Positions 8,297-15,407 of a stretch of DNA of 30,823 nt are shown in pieces. The position numbers and the translations under genes were made by a program. The notes beneath the pieces were generated by a model. It had not been told where the DNA came from. It made no database searches and saw only the letters and a program-made list of their open reading frames with translations. The first letter of the stretch is position 1. The number at the start of each line of letters is the position of its first letter. The DNA comes from Fimenecus sp052273845 (GTDB lineage: Bacteria > Bacillota > Clostridia > Oscillospirales > Acutalibacteraceae), in NCBI GenBank assembly GCA_052273845.1, contig DAVZHM010000012.1, positions 1 through 30,823 of the forward strand, given 5' to 3'.

Positions 8297-8326
8297 AGTA
8301 TACTATTCTCCCCTTGGCTTTGTCAA
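8297..8326 (-). promoter_or_regulatory. promoter of the galM-ilvN-leuCD operon
   Basis: Minus-strand -35 TTGACA (8321-8326), an 18-bp spacer and -10 TATACT (8297-8302). The predicted start near 8290 leaves no room for a T-box or leader peptide before galM. Confidence 0.75.
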
Positions 8327-8349
8327 GAAAGCAAGCGGAAAAACGCAAG

Positions 8350-8376
8350 AAAAACCGCCTTTTCGGGGCGGTTTTT
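8350..8376. terminator. orphan bidirectional intrinsic terminator
   Basis: The stem AAAAACCGCC (8350-8359) / GGCGGTTTTT (8367-8376) has a TTTTCGG loop and T-runs on both strands. It lies between two divergent genes, so neither recognised gene ends here. It would stop leftward transcription before the galM promoter. Confidence 0.8.
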
Positions 8377-8407
8377 CCGTGGGCAATATAGAATTTTCAA
8401 AAATGTT

Positions 8408-8488
8408 CTACGCCTTATTCCTGTTTTGAATGATTAAATAAATAATGCCGATAGAAATTGCACAGTTGGAAAGCCAAGAAGCACACAT
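8408..8488 (-). CDS. possible 26-residue hydrophobic peptide or gene remnant
   Basis: An ATG at 8488 opens a 26-codon frame ending in TAG at 8408. Its product is hydrophobic in the middle (A-I-S-I-G-I-I-Y-L-I-I) and ends in Q-N-R-N-K-A, like a single membrane segment with a positively charged tail. The orphan terminator begins 31 bp after the stop, which suggests that something transcribed leftward really ends here. There is no good ribosome site, so this could equally be the C-terminal remnant of a decayed membrane protein gene. I recognise no family. Confidence 0.25.
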   Translation of the reverse strand: MCASWLSNCAISIGIIYLIIQNRNKA

Positions 8489-8531
8489 AAATTACGATTT
8501 TGTTACATTCGAAAAAGCCGACAATATTTTA

Positions 8532-8560
8532 TTGACTTTTCAGTGGGTTGAATGTATTCT
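8532..8560 (+). promoter_or_regulatory. promoter of the FHA-SEDS-PBP operon
   Basis: -35 TTGACT (8532-8537), a 17-bp spacer and -10 TATTCT (8555-8560), about 35 bp before the FHA gene start. Confidence 0.6.
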
Positions 8561-8595
8561 GTATGTAGATATTTCCAATAAAAGGAGTGTCTTGT

Positions 8596-9321
8596 TTGGA
8601 GCAGTTTTTAACACAGTTTGAATATCTTTCCCGCTATCTTCTTGCGGCGGTCGGCGTGTTTATCCTTTTGCGGTGTGTGATTTCCCTGTTCCGCCTGCGC
8701 CCACGCAGAGAGGTTATGGCAACGCTTGTAAACCTTGCCGACGACAGCGAAATCGAAATCGAAAATTGGGAAACTTCCATCGGGCGCAGTCGTTCCTGCG
8801 ACATTGCTTTGAAAAAATACGGCACGGTATCGCGTTTTCACGCGGTATTGGCGCTTCGCAAAGAAGGCTGGTTCGTGTTTGACACCGAATCGAAAACCGG
8901 CGTGTATGTCAACGGCGAGCAAATCCGCCGTGCCGCAAGAATTTCGGACGGCGACACGGTTTCGTTCGGCAACGCGGTAATGCGGTTTCAGTCGAACGGC
9001 TACGGCGAGGAAAGTGCGGACGGCGAGGTGCAGGACTTCACCAACGCCGCAAGACTTGTCAATCTTGCCGACAACAGCGCGTTCTATTTGCACGGCAGTT
9101 GCCTTATCGGGCGCGACAGGCACTGCAACATTTGCTTGCCCGTGCGGAATATTTCGGGCGAGCACGCCGAAATTTATTTGAACCGAGACGGTTGGATGGT
9201 CGCCGATTTGAATTCGGAAAACGGCACCTACTTAAACGGCGAAATGGTGTTCGGCGCGTATCCTTTGTATGACGGTGATATTGTATCGGTCGGCGAATAC
9301 AGTTTTATGTTCAGAGAATAA
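8596..9321 (+). CDS. membrane-anchored protein with two FHA domains
   Basis: This protein of about 241 residues has an N-terminal membrane segment (about 14-33) followed by two forkhead-associated domains, modules that bind phosphothreonine peptides. The first (about 58-125) carries S-I-G-R-S-R-S-C-D-I, S-R-F-H-A and N-G; the second (about 160-235) carries L-I-G-R-D-R-H-C-N-I, S-G-E-H-A and S-E-N-G-T-Y-L-N-G. Both keep the G-R, S-x-x-H and N-G signatures. The start is taken as TTG at 8596, which has AAAGGAG 8 bp upstream; a GTG at 8587 overlaps that ribosome site. The SEDS gene starts 12 bp later. By analogy with actinobacterial FhaA/FhaB next to rodA and pbpA, it may link Ser/Thr phosphorylation to wall synthesis, but no kinase is encoded nearby. 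Confidence 0.9.
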   Translation: MEQFLTQFEYLSRYLLAAVGVFILLRCVISLFRLRPRREVMATLVNLADDSEIEIENWETSIGRSRSCDIALKKYGTVSRFHAVLALRKEGWFVFDTESKTGVYVNGEQIRRAARISDGDTVSFGNAVMRFQSNGYGEESADGEVQDFTNAARLVNLADNSAFYLHGSCLIGRDRHCNICLPVRNISGEHAEIYLNRDGWMVADLNSENGTYLNGEMVFGAYPLYDGDIVSVGEYSFMFRE

Positions 9322-9333
9322 GAGGAACAGAAA

Positions 9334-10626
9334 ATGAGCGAAAACAAAAAGAAAAAACGCAGAAAGTCTTATCGCAAGCCTGTAAAATGGCCGTTTTTGC
9401 TTTTGCTGATGACGGTATTTCAAGTGGTTTGCATGCTGCAAATCTACATCAACGGCACGCAAGAAAGCAACCTCACGCTGTTTGTGGTATTCGGCGTATA
9501 CATTGCGGCGGAATGGATTTATTTTCTCATAAGCGGCGGGATTTTGCGGCGGAAAAGTTTTGAAATCGAACTGATTGCCTTTTTCTTAACCGGCATCGGG
9601 CTTTCCCTAACCACGAGCGTATATCCCGATAAGGCGTATACGCAACTTGTCGCGGTTTTAATGGGTATCGGTGTATTTGTGGTGATGCTTTGGATTTTAA
9701 GCGACACAAAACGGGTGATTAAACTGCGTATGCCCGTGGCGATACTCGCCGTATCGGCGCTTGTGGTGACGCTCTTAATCGGCAAGGAAATCAACGGCGC
9801 GAAAAACTGGATTGTGTTGGGCGGCGGCGCGTTGTCCATACAGCCGTCGGAACTTGTGAAAATCGCCTTTGTGTTTGTCGGCGCGGCAACCCTGGAATAT
9901 TTGCAGTCCACAAGAAGTCTCACCAAATATTTGATATTCTCGCTCGCGTGCATCGGCTGTCTGTTTTTGATGAAAGATTTCGGCACGGCGCTGATTTTCT
10001 TCTTCACCTTTGTTGTGATGGCGTTTTTGCGTTCAGGCGACATCAAAACAATTCTTCTTGTGTGTGCGGCGGCGCTGTTGGGCGGATTGGGCATTCTCAC
10101 CTTTAAGCCGTATGTTGCAAAACGATTTGAATCCTACCGCCACATTTGGGAATATTCCACCACAAGCGGTTACCAGCAGGTGCGCGTGCTCATTTACGCG
10201 GTCAGCGGCGGCTTGTTCGGGTTGGGGCTCGGCAACGGCAAATTGCGGTATGTGTATGCCGCCACCGAAGATTTGGCATTTGGTATGGTCTGCGAGGAAT
10301 TCGGCATCATTATTGCATTTACGGTGCTTTTGACTTTCGTTGCGTTGGTCGTATACAGCATTCGCTACGCTTCGGCGGCGCGTTCCACCTTTTATTCCAT
10401 TGCGGCTTTGGCGGCTTCGTCGCTGTTGCTGTTTCAAGCGGCACTGCACGTGTTCGGCGTAACCGATTTACTGCCGTGGACAGGCGTTACCCTGCCCTTT
10501 ATTTCGCGCGGCGGTTCAAGTATGATGTGCTGTTGGGGATTGGCGGCGTTCATCAAAGCGATTGATGTGCGCACCTACAAGCGATATGACAAACTGCAAG
10601 GAAGCGGTAAGGAGGGCTCGCGATGA
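9334..10626 (+). CDS. FtsW/RodA/SpoVE-family peptidoglycan glycosyltransferase (SEDS)
   Basis: This 430-residue polytopic protein with about ten membrane segments belongs to the SEDS family, which polymerises lipid II into glycan strands together with a class B PBP. Signatures are N-G-A-K-N-W-I (154-160), the Q-P-S-E-L-V-K motif (170-176), G-G-L-F-G-L-G-L-G (292-300), a conserved Asp at 313 that aligns with the catalytic Asp of RodA/FtsW, and the C-terminal T-L-P-F-I-S-R-G-G-S-S (386-396). The Lys/Arg-rich N-terminus is cytoplasmic. GAGGAA precedes the ATG. Its stop overlaps the next start (ATGA at 10623-10626), so it is translationally coupled to its PBP. FtsW, RodA or SpoVE function cannot be told apart from sequence. 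Confidence 0.92.
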   Translation: MSENKKKKRRKSYRKPVKWPFLLLLMTVFQVVCMLQIYINGTQESNLTLFVVFGVYIAAEWIYFLISGGILRRKSFEIELIAFFLTGIGLSLTTSVYPDKAYTQLVAVLMGIGVFVVMLWILSDTKRVIKLRMPVAILAVSALVVTLLIGKEINGAKNWIVLGGGALSIQPSELVKIAFVFVGAATLEYLQSTRSLTKYLIFSLACIGCLFLMKDFGTALIFFFTFVVMAFLRSGDIKTILLVCAAALLGGLGILTFKPYVAKRFESYRHIWEYSTTSGYQQVRVLIYAVSGGLFGLGLGNGKLRYVYAATEDLAFGMVCEEFGIIIAFTVLLTFVALVVYSIRYASAARSTFYSIAALAASSLLLFQAALHVFGVTDLLPWTGVTLPFISRGGSSMMCCWGLAAFIKAIDVRTYKRYDKLQGSGKEGSR

Positions 10627-12026
10627 AAACGATTTCCAGACGCGCGTGGATTTTGTATGCGTTGGTTTTTGCGTTCCTCTTTGGAATTTGCATTTTGTTT
10701 TATACCTTTTTCACCAATGCGGACAGTTGGGCAATGAAAAAAGCCAACCGCCATTTATACACCAACTCCACTCTGACCGCGGCAGGCGCCGTCACCGATG
10801 ACACGGGTGCGGTATTGGCAGACAGCGTGAACGGTGTGCGTGTTTACAATGAAGACAAGACCGTTCGTACCGCCACTTTGCATGTGGTTGGTGATTCCGA
10901 GGGGTATATCGCCACAGGCGTGCAAACTTCTTACAAAGACACCTTAACGGGATATAATTTTATAGACGGGATTTATGACATCAAAAAATACGGCAAGGGC
11001 AACAGTTTGCAGTTGTCCGTAAACGCCGACCTTTGCGCCGAAGCCTACACCGCGCTCGGCAAAAACAAAGGTACCGTGGGCGTGATGAATTACAAAACCG
11101 GCAAACTGGTTTGCGTGGTTTCCAAACCCGCTTATGACATTCAAAACAAACCCACCGAAAACATCAACAACGACAAAACCGGTGCTTATGACGGTGTGTA
11201 TTTAAACCGTTTTTTCTCCGGCGTTTACACCCCCGGTTCGACTTTTAAAGTAATTACCGCCGCCGCCGCGATTGACAATATTGCAGACATTGACACACAA
11301 AGTTTCAAGTGTAAAGGTGCTTACAGCATTGACGGCGGCTCGGTAAAATGTATGGGTACGCACGGCACGGTAGACTTTGAACACGCGCTGAATGTTTCGT
11401 GTAACAGTGCCTTTGCGCAAATCGCGTTGCAGTTGGGCACGGAAAAACTCACCGCGACCACGAGCGCACTCGGGTTTAACCAAAGTTATACCGTCGGGAA
11501 CATTCGCCTCGCAAAAAGCACTTTTAATGTATCCAATGCTTCGCAGTTAGACCTCGGTTGGGCGGGTGTCGGGCAATACACCACACTTGTTAATCCCTGC
11601 CATATGCTGATGATTACAGGGGCAATTGCCAACGGCGGGCAGGCGGTTTCGCCGTATTTGGTGCAAAAAATCACCACCCAAACAGGCAGAGCCACCTTTG
11701 AAGCCAAAACCGAAATCGCGCAACAGATGTTTTCCGCCAACACCGCTTCGCACTTGCAGGAATTGCTGCGGTCGAATGTCAAAAACTACTACGGTGACGG
11801 GAAATTTAAAAATCTCGAAATGTGCGGCAAAACAGGCACGGCGGAAGTCAGTTCCGACGAGGGCGGCGCAAAACCGCACGCGTGGTTTGTCGGGTTTTCT
11901 TCGCGGGAAGATTTGCCCTATGCGATTGTAGTCGTCGTAGAAAACGGCGGCGGCGGCAGTTCAGTAGCCATTCCCGTTGCCAACAAAACAATGCAAAAAG
12001 CAGCCGAACTTTACGGCACAAAATAA
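10623..12026 (+). CDS. class B penicillin-binding protein (transpeptidase)
   Basis: This 467-residue protein cross-links peptidoglycan outside the membrane as partner of the SEDS enzyme encoded just upstream with a 4-bp overlap. It has one N-terminal membrane anchor (about 8-30), a short N-terminal region (31-145) without the long dimerisation domain of large PBP2s, and the transpeptidase domain with S-T-F-K (active Ser206), S-C-N (259-261) and K-T-G-T (403-406). All three motifs are intact. The size and arrangement resemble the actinobacterial PbpA / clostridial small PBP2 type that pairs with FHA and RodA genes. Several Cys residues (230, 243, 260) lie in the extracellular part. The class is secure and the paralogue name is not. 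Confidence 0.92.
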   Translation: MKTISRRAWILYALVFAFLFGICILFYTFFTNADSWAMKKANRHLYTNSTLTAAGAVTDDTGAVLADSVNGVRVYNEDKTVRTATLHVVGDSEGYIATGVQTSYKDTLTGYNFIDGIYDIKKYGKGNSLQLSVNADLCAEAYTALGKNKGTVGVMNYKTGKLVCVVSKPAYDIQNKPTENINNDKTGAYDGVYLNRFFSGVYTPGSTFKVITAAAAIDNIADIDTQSFKCKGAYSIDGGSVKCMGTHGTVDFEHALNVSCNSAFAQIALQLGTEKLTATTSALGFNQSYTVGNIRLAKSTFNVSNASQLDLGWAGVGQYTTLVNPCHMLMITGAIANGGQAVSPYLVQKITTQTGRATFEAKTEIAQQMFSANTASHLQELLRSNVKNYYGDGKFKNLEMCGKTGTAEVSSDEGGAKPHAWFVGFSSREDLPYAIVVVVENGGGGSSVAIPVANKTMQKAAELYGTK

Positions 12027-12050
12027 ATCTATTTTCGGACGAGGTTATTT

Positions 12051-13415
12051 ATGGAACAAAACTATTTTTATCCCGAAACTTACGGCGCTGTCGGCGACGG
12101 CGTACAAAACGATGTAAAGGCTTTGCAGGCGGCATTGGACGATGCAGAGCATAACGGCGGCGGCACGGTGGTGCTTTCAAGCGGCAAAACGTATTACAGC
12201 GATTCCCTGCAACTTCGCAAAAATGTCGAGCTGCATTTGATGAAAGGCGCGCGCTTAAAAGCGACTGCCGATATTAACGGCTACATTCGCCCGTGCGAAC
12301 GCATCAACGACCCGAAAACCGCACTTGTGGGTAACCCCGTTACGGGCAAGCCGTCGTTTGTATTCCTTTACGGGTTTGAAGCAGACGGCTGCACGATTTC
12401 GGGCGAGGGCGTGATAGACGCGAACGGGCACAGTTTTGTCAAGCGCAAAGACAAATACTATGTTACAGGGGATTTCTATCCGCGCCCGACGGTGATTTAC
12501 ATTGAAAAAAGCAATCACATTACGGTGCGCGACGTCACGATTACAGACGCGCCGTTTTGGACGCTGCACCCCGCAGGGTGCGACGATGTGCGCATTGACG
12601 CCATTCGTATTCTGAATGATTTAGATGTTGCAAACTCCGACGGTATTGACCCCGACCATTGCTCCAATGTGCGCATTACAAACTGCCATGTAGAATGTGC
12701 GGACGATTGCATTTGTTTGAAAACCTCAAAAGGCAACGCGGAATACGGCCCGTGTGAAAACATTTTGATTTCGGGGTGCACGCTCATTTCTACTTCGGCG
12801 GCAATTAAAATCGGCACCGAGGGTGTTGGAGATTTCCGCAATGTGCTTGTGACCGACTGCATCATTTCAAGAAGCAACCGCGGGTTGTCCGTTCAAATCC
12901 GTGACGGCGGCAATGTGGAAAATGTTTGCTATTCCAATATTATGATTGAAACGCGGCGGTTCTGCCCCGATTGGTGGGGCACGGCGGAACCGATTGTCGT
13001 GACTACCTTTAACCGTGATAACAACACAAAATCGGGTAAAATTAAAAATATCCGCTTTCAAGACATCACCTGTAAAGGCGAAAACGGTGTGCTGTTGCAC
13101 GGCAACGAAAAAAATCATTTGGAGAACATCACCTTTGAAAATGTGCAGGTGGAAGTTACCAAATCCACAAAATGGGCGTGCGGACTGTATGATTTGCGCC
13201 CGTGCATTGATTTCGGCGTGGAAAGCCATAAAAACGCAGGGTTCTTTTTGCGCTATGCCGATGATGTAACCATCGAAAAGACGAAAGTACGCTTCGGCAC
13301 GGTATGCGATGATTACGCCTACGCGCTCGACGCCGCGCAATGTGAAAATCTTTCCCTTTTACGGTTTGACGGCAAAGCGGCGAACGAAGCACTTGATGCA
13401 GTACATATGGAATAA
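12051..13415 (+). CDS. glycoside hydrolase family 28-like protein (polygalacturonase fold)
   Basis: This 454-residue right-handed beta-helix protein resembles GH28 enzymes, which cut galacturonan and related glycosides. It starts with Y-G-A-V-G-D-G (the pectate-lyase-like N-terminal motif). The catalytic region holds N-S-D-G-I-D (196-200 with Asp198), paired Asp218-Asp219 in C-A-D-D-C, and Q-I-R (282-284) in the position of the usual R-I-K. The G-H-G motif is not obvious. No signal peptide is present, so it probably acts in the cytoplasm on imported oligosaccharides. It lies 24 bp after the PBP gene and 18 bp before a transporter gene, in one operon. GAGG precedes the ATG. The fold is secure; the substrate is unknown. 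Confidence 0.88.
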   Translation: MEQNYFYPETYGAVGDGVQNDVKALQAALDDAEHNGGGTVVLSSGKTYYSDSLQLRKNVELHLMKGARLKATADINGYIRPCERINDPKTALVGNPVTGKPSFVFLYGFEADGCTISGEGVIDANGHSFVKRKDKYYVTGDFYPRPTVIYIEKSNHITVRDVTITDAPFWTLHPAGCDDVRIDAIRILNDLDVANSDGIDPDHCSNVRITNCHVECADDCICLKTSKGNAEYGPCENILISGCTLISTSAAIKIGTEGVGDFRNVLVTDCIISRSNRGLSVQIRDGGNVENVCYSNIMIETRRFCPDWWGTAEPIVVTTFNRDNNTKSGKIKNIRFQDITCKGENGVLLHGNEKNHLENITFENVQVEVTKSTKWACGLYDLRPCIDFGVESHKNAGFFLRYADDVTIEKTKVRFGTVCDDYAYALDAAQCENLSLLRFDGKAANEALDAVHME

Positions 13416-13433
13416 GGAAAGGATATACACCGC

Positions 13434-14804
13434 ATGCAGCGAGAAAAATTTTCCTCCCGGTTGGGGTTTTTATTGATTTCGGCGGGGTGCGCCATTGGGC
13501 TTGGCAATGTGTGGCGCTTCCCGTTTATCACGGGCAAATACGGCGGCGCGGCATTTGTGCTTCTGTATCTGCTCTTTTTGGCGCTTTTGGGACTGCCCAT
13601 TATGGTAATGGAATTCGCCGTGGGGCGCGCAAGTCAAAAAAGCTCGGCGCTTTCGTTTGACACGCTTGAACCCGCAGGTACAAAATGGCATTTTCACAAA
13701 TACACCTCCCTTGCAGGGAACTATTTGCTGATGATGTTCTATACCACAGTTGCCGGTTGGATGCTCATCTATTGTTATAAAATGCTTTCGGGCGCATTTA
13801 CCGACCTTACGCCCACCGAGGTTTCCACCGTATTCACCGATTTGACCGCCAATCCCCTTTTGATGGGCATTGCCATGGTGATTGTCACGGTCGGCTGTTT
13901 TACGATATGCTCGGCAGGGCTTCAAAACGGTGTGGAGAAAATCACCAAATGGATGATGCTTTGTTTGCTCTGCATTATGGTTGTGCTCGCCGTGCACTCG
14001 CTCACCCTTTCGGGCGCAAAAGAGGGATTGCGATTCTATTTGTACCCCGATTTTTCTAAGCTTGAGGGCAAACACTTCCTAAACGCCGTTTTTGATGCGA
14101 TGGGGCAGGCATTTTTCACCTTGAGCATCGGCATGGGCTCCATAGCAATTTTCGGCAGTTACATTGATAAAAAACGCACCCTCACAGGTGAAGCGTTGCG
14201 CGTAACGCTTTTAGATACCGGCGTGGCGCTGATTGCGGGATTGATTATTTTCCCCGCGTGTTTCACCTACGGCGTCAGTCCGGACAGCGGTCCGAATTTG
14301 GTATTCGTCACCCTGCCGAATGTGTTTGTGTCCATTCCCGGCGGCAGAATTTGGGGGGCTTTGTTCTTCATCTTTTTGCTGTTTGCGGCGCTTTCTACCG
14401 TGATTGCGGTGTTTGAAAACATTCTCGCGTGGTGGATGGATTTAAAAGGCTGGAGCCGTAAAAAAGCGGTACTTGTCAACTGTCTGTTGATTTTGGTGCT
14501 CTCGTTGCCGTGCGTTTTGGGCTTTAATCTTTTAAGCGGCATACAACCCTTGGGCGCGGGCAGTACGATTATGGATCTTGAGGACTTTTTGGTCAGCAAC
14601 AACATTTTGCCGCTCGGCTCGCTTGTGTATTTGCTGTTCTGCACACGCAAATACGGTTGGGGTTGGAAGAATTTTTGCGCGGAAGCAAACAGCGGCGCGG
14701 GACTGCGCTTTCCGAATTGGGCGCGGATATATGTTTCCTATATTCTGCCGCTGATTGTGTTGGCTATTTTCGTGCAAGGCTATATTTCTAAATTCTTTGC
14801 GTAA
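13434..14804 (+). CDS. sodium-dependent transporter, NSS (SNF) family
   Basis: This 456-residue membrane protein belongs to the neurotransmitter:sodium symporter family (LeuT/MhsT-like), importing amino acids or similar small molecules with Na+. The first membrane helix carries the hallmark G-C-A-I-G-L-G-N-V-W-R-F-P-F, with the unwound substrate/Na+ site, and the segment ending F-A-V-G-R-A is typical of TM2. About 11 helices can be counted, in line with bacterial members of about 450 residues. AGGAAAGGA precedes the ATG. It ends the FHA-SEDS-PBP-GH28 operon just before a strong terminator. The substrate cannot be assigned. Confidence 0.93.
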   Translation: MQREKFSSRLGFLLISAGCAIGLGNVWRFPFITGKYGGAAFVLLYLLFLALLGLPIMVMEFAVGRASQKSSALSFDTLEPAGTKWHFHKYTSLAGNYLLMMFYTTVAGWMLIYCYKMLSGAFTDLTPTEVSTVFTDLTANPLLMGIAMVIVTVGCFTICSAGLQNGVEKITKWMMLCLLCIMVVLAVHSLTLSGAKEGLRFYLYPDFSKLEGKHFLNAVFDAMGQAFFTLSIGMGSIAIFGSYIDKKRTLTGEALRVTLLDTGVALIAGLIIFPACFTYGVSPDSGPNLVFVTLPNVFVSIPGGRIWGALFFIFLLFAALSTVIAVFENILAWWMDLKGWSRKKAVLVNCLLILVLSLPCVLGFNLLSGIQPLGAGSTIMDLEDFLVSNNILPLGSLVYLLFCTRKYGWGWKNFCAEANSGAGLRFPNWARIYVSYILPLIVLAIFVQGYISKFFA

Positions 14805-14815
14805 TTTATGCACAA

Positions 14816-14853
14816 AAAAACAGGCATCGTGTATAGACATGATGCCTGTTTTT
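14816..14853. terminator. bidirectional terminator between NSS transporter and cdd
   Basis: AAAAACAGGCATC (14816-14828) pairs with GATGCCTGTTTTT (14841-14853); one G-U pair extends the stem inward around a TATAGA loop. T-runs on both strands let it serve both convergent genes. Confidence 0.9.
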
Positions 14854-14862
14854 TACTTTTTC

Positions 14863-15261
14863 TCATAAATCAAACGCCTGCGGCAACAACTGCCCGAGCG
14901 TATAGGTTTCGCAATCCAAAGTATCGTCGCCGCAAATGATTTTAAAATCGGGCGCACAAAACTCCGAAAGCACCTGGCGGCACACGCCGCACGGCGTACA
15001 AAAATGCTTGTATGTGCCGTCTTTGTATTTGCCGACCACCGCAAGCGCCTCAAAATCGGTTTCGCCCTCACTAATCGCCTTAAACAGCGCCACACGCTCG
15101 GCGCAAATTGTGGGAGAAAAACTCTTGTTTTCAATATTACAGCCCAAATAGACTTTGCCCTGTTTCGTCAACAGCGCCGCGCCCACGCAAAACCCCGAAT
15201 ACGGCGCATAGGCGTTTTTTTGCGCGTCCAACGCACAAGTCACCAATTCCTGCGGCGTCAT
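14863..15261 (-). CDS. cdd: cytidine deaminase
   Basis: This 132-residue enzyme deaminates cytidine and deoxycytidine to uridine in pyrimidine salvage. It is the small homotetrameric type. Zinc and catalytic residues are Cys53 and Glu55 (T-I-C-A-E-R) and Cys91/Cys94 (T-P-C-G-V-C-R-Q), all present; the substrate loop C-N-I-E-N (41-45) is also intact. GGGAGT lies before the ATG at 15261, and a clear promoter lies just upstream. It appears monocistronic and shares its terminator with the convergent transporter gene. Confidence 0.95.
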   Translation of the reverse strand: MTPQELVTCALDAQKNAYAPYSGFCVGAALLTKQGKVYLGCNIENKSFSPTICAERVALFKAISEGETDFEALAVVGKYKDGTYKHFCTPCGVCRQVLSEFCAPDFKIICGDDTLDCETYTLGQLLPQAFDL

Positions 15262-15287
15262 ACAATCACTCCCTAATCTTTTTCTTT

Positions 15288-15316
15288 ATCATACCGAAAA
15301 AAGCCGTAAAAATCAA
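15288..15316 (-). promoter_or_regulatory. promoter of cdd
   Basis: Minus-strand -35 TTGATT (15311-15316), a 17-bp spacer and -10 TATGAT (15288-15293). The hexamers match those in front of the flavin reductase gene. Confidence 0.65.
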
Positions 15317-15333
15317 CCCGTCCTACGGTCTTT

Positions 15334-15362
15334 TTGCGCGTCCCGTGCCATAAGCATAAATA
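15334..15362 (+). promoter_or_regulatory. possible promoter of the M14 peptidase gene
   Basis: TTGCGC (15334-15339), 17 bp, TAAATA (15357-15362), about 45 bp before the start. The -35 is weak. Confidence 0.3.
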
Positions 15363-15407
15363 TGGGTTCAACGGTATGTCGGGTTTTTAAGAGAAAGGTG
15401 GAATTTT

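Larger units (their letters stand above)
8276..8595. other. 320-bp divergent intergenic region
   Basis: This gap between galM and the FHA gene holds the galM promoter (8297-8326), an orphan bidirectional terminator (8350-8376), a possible minus-strand small ORF (8408-8488) and the FHA operon promoter (8532-8560). The middle is A+T-rich and may be the remnant of a lost gene. Confidence 0.7.

Noticed and set aside
8266..8297. T-box or leucine leader peptide before galM
   Set aside because: The distance from promoter to start is too short for either, and no Leu-rich frame or T-box sequence is visible.
8445..8621. A 58-codon plus-strand frame across the FHA promoter
   Set aside because: It runs through the promoter and into the FHA gene start and has no ribosome site.
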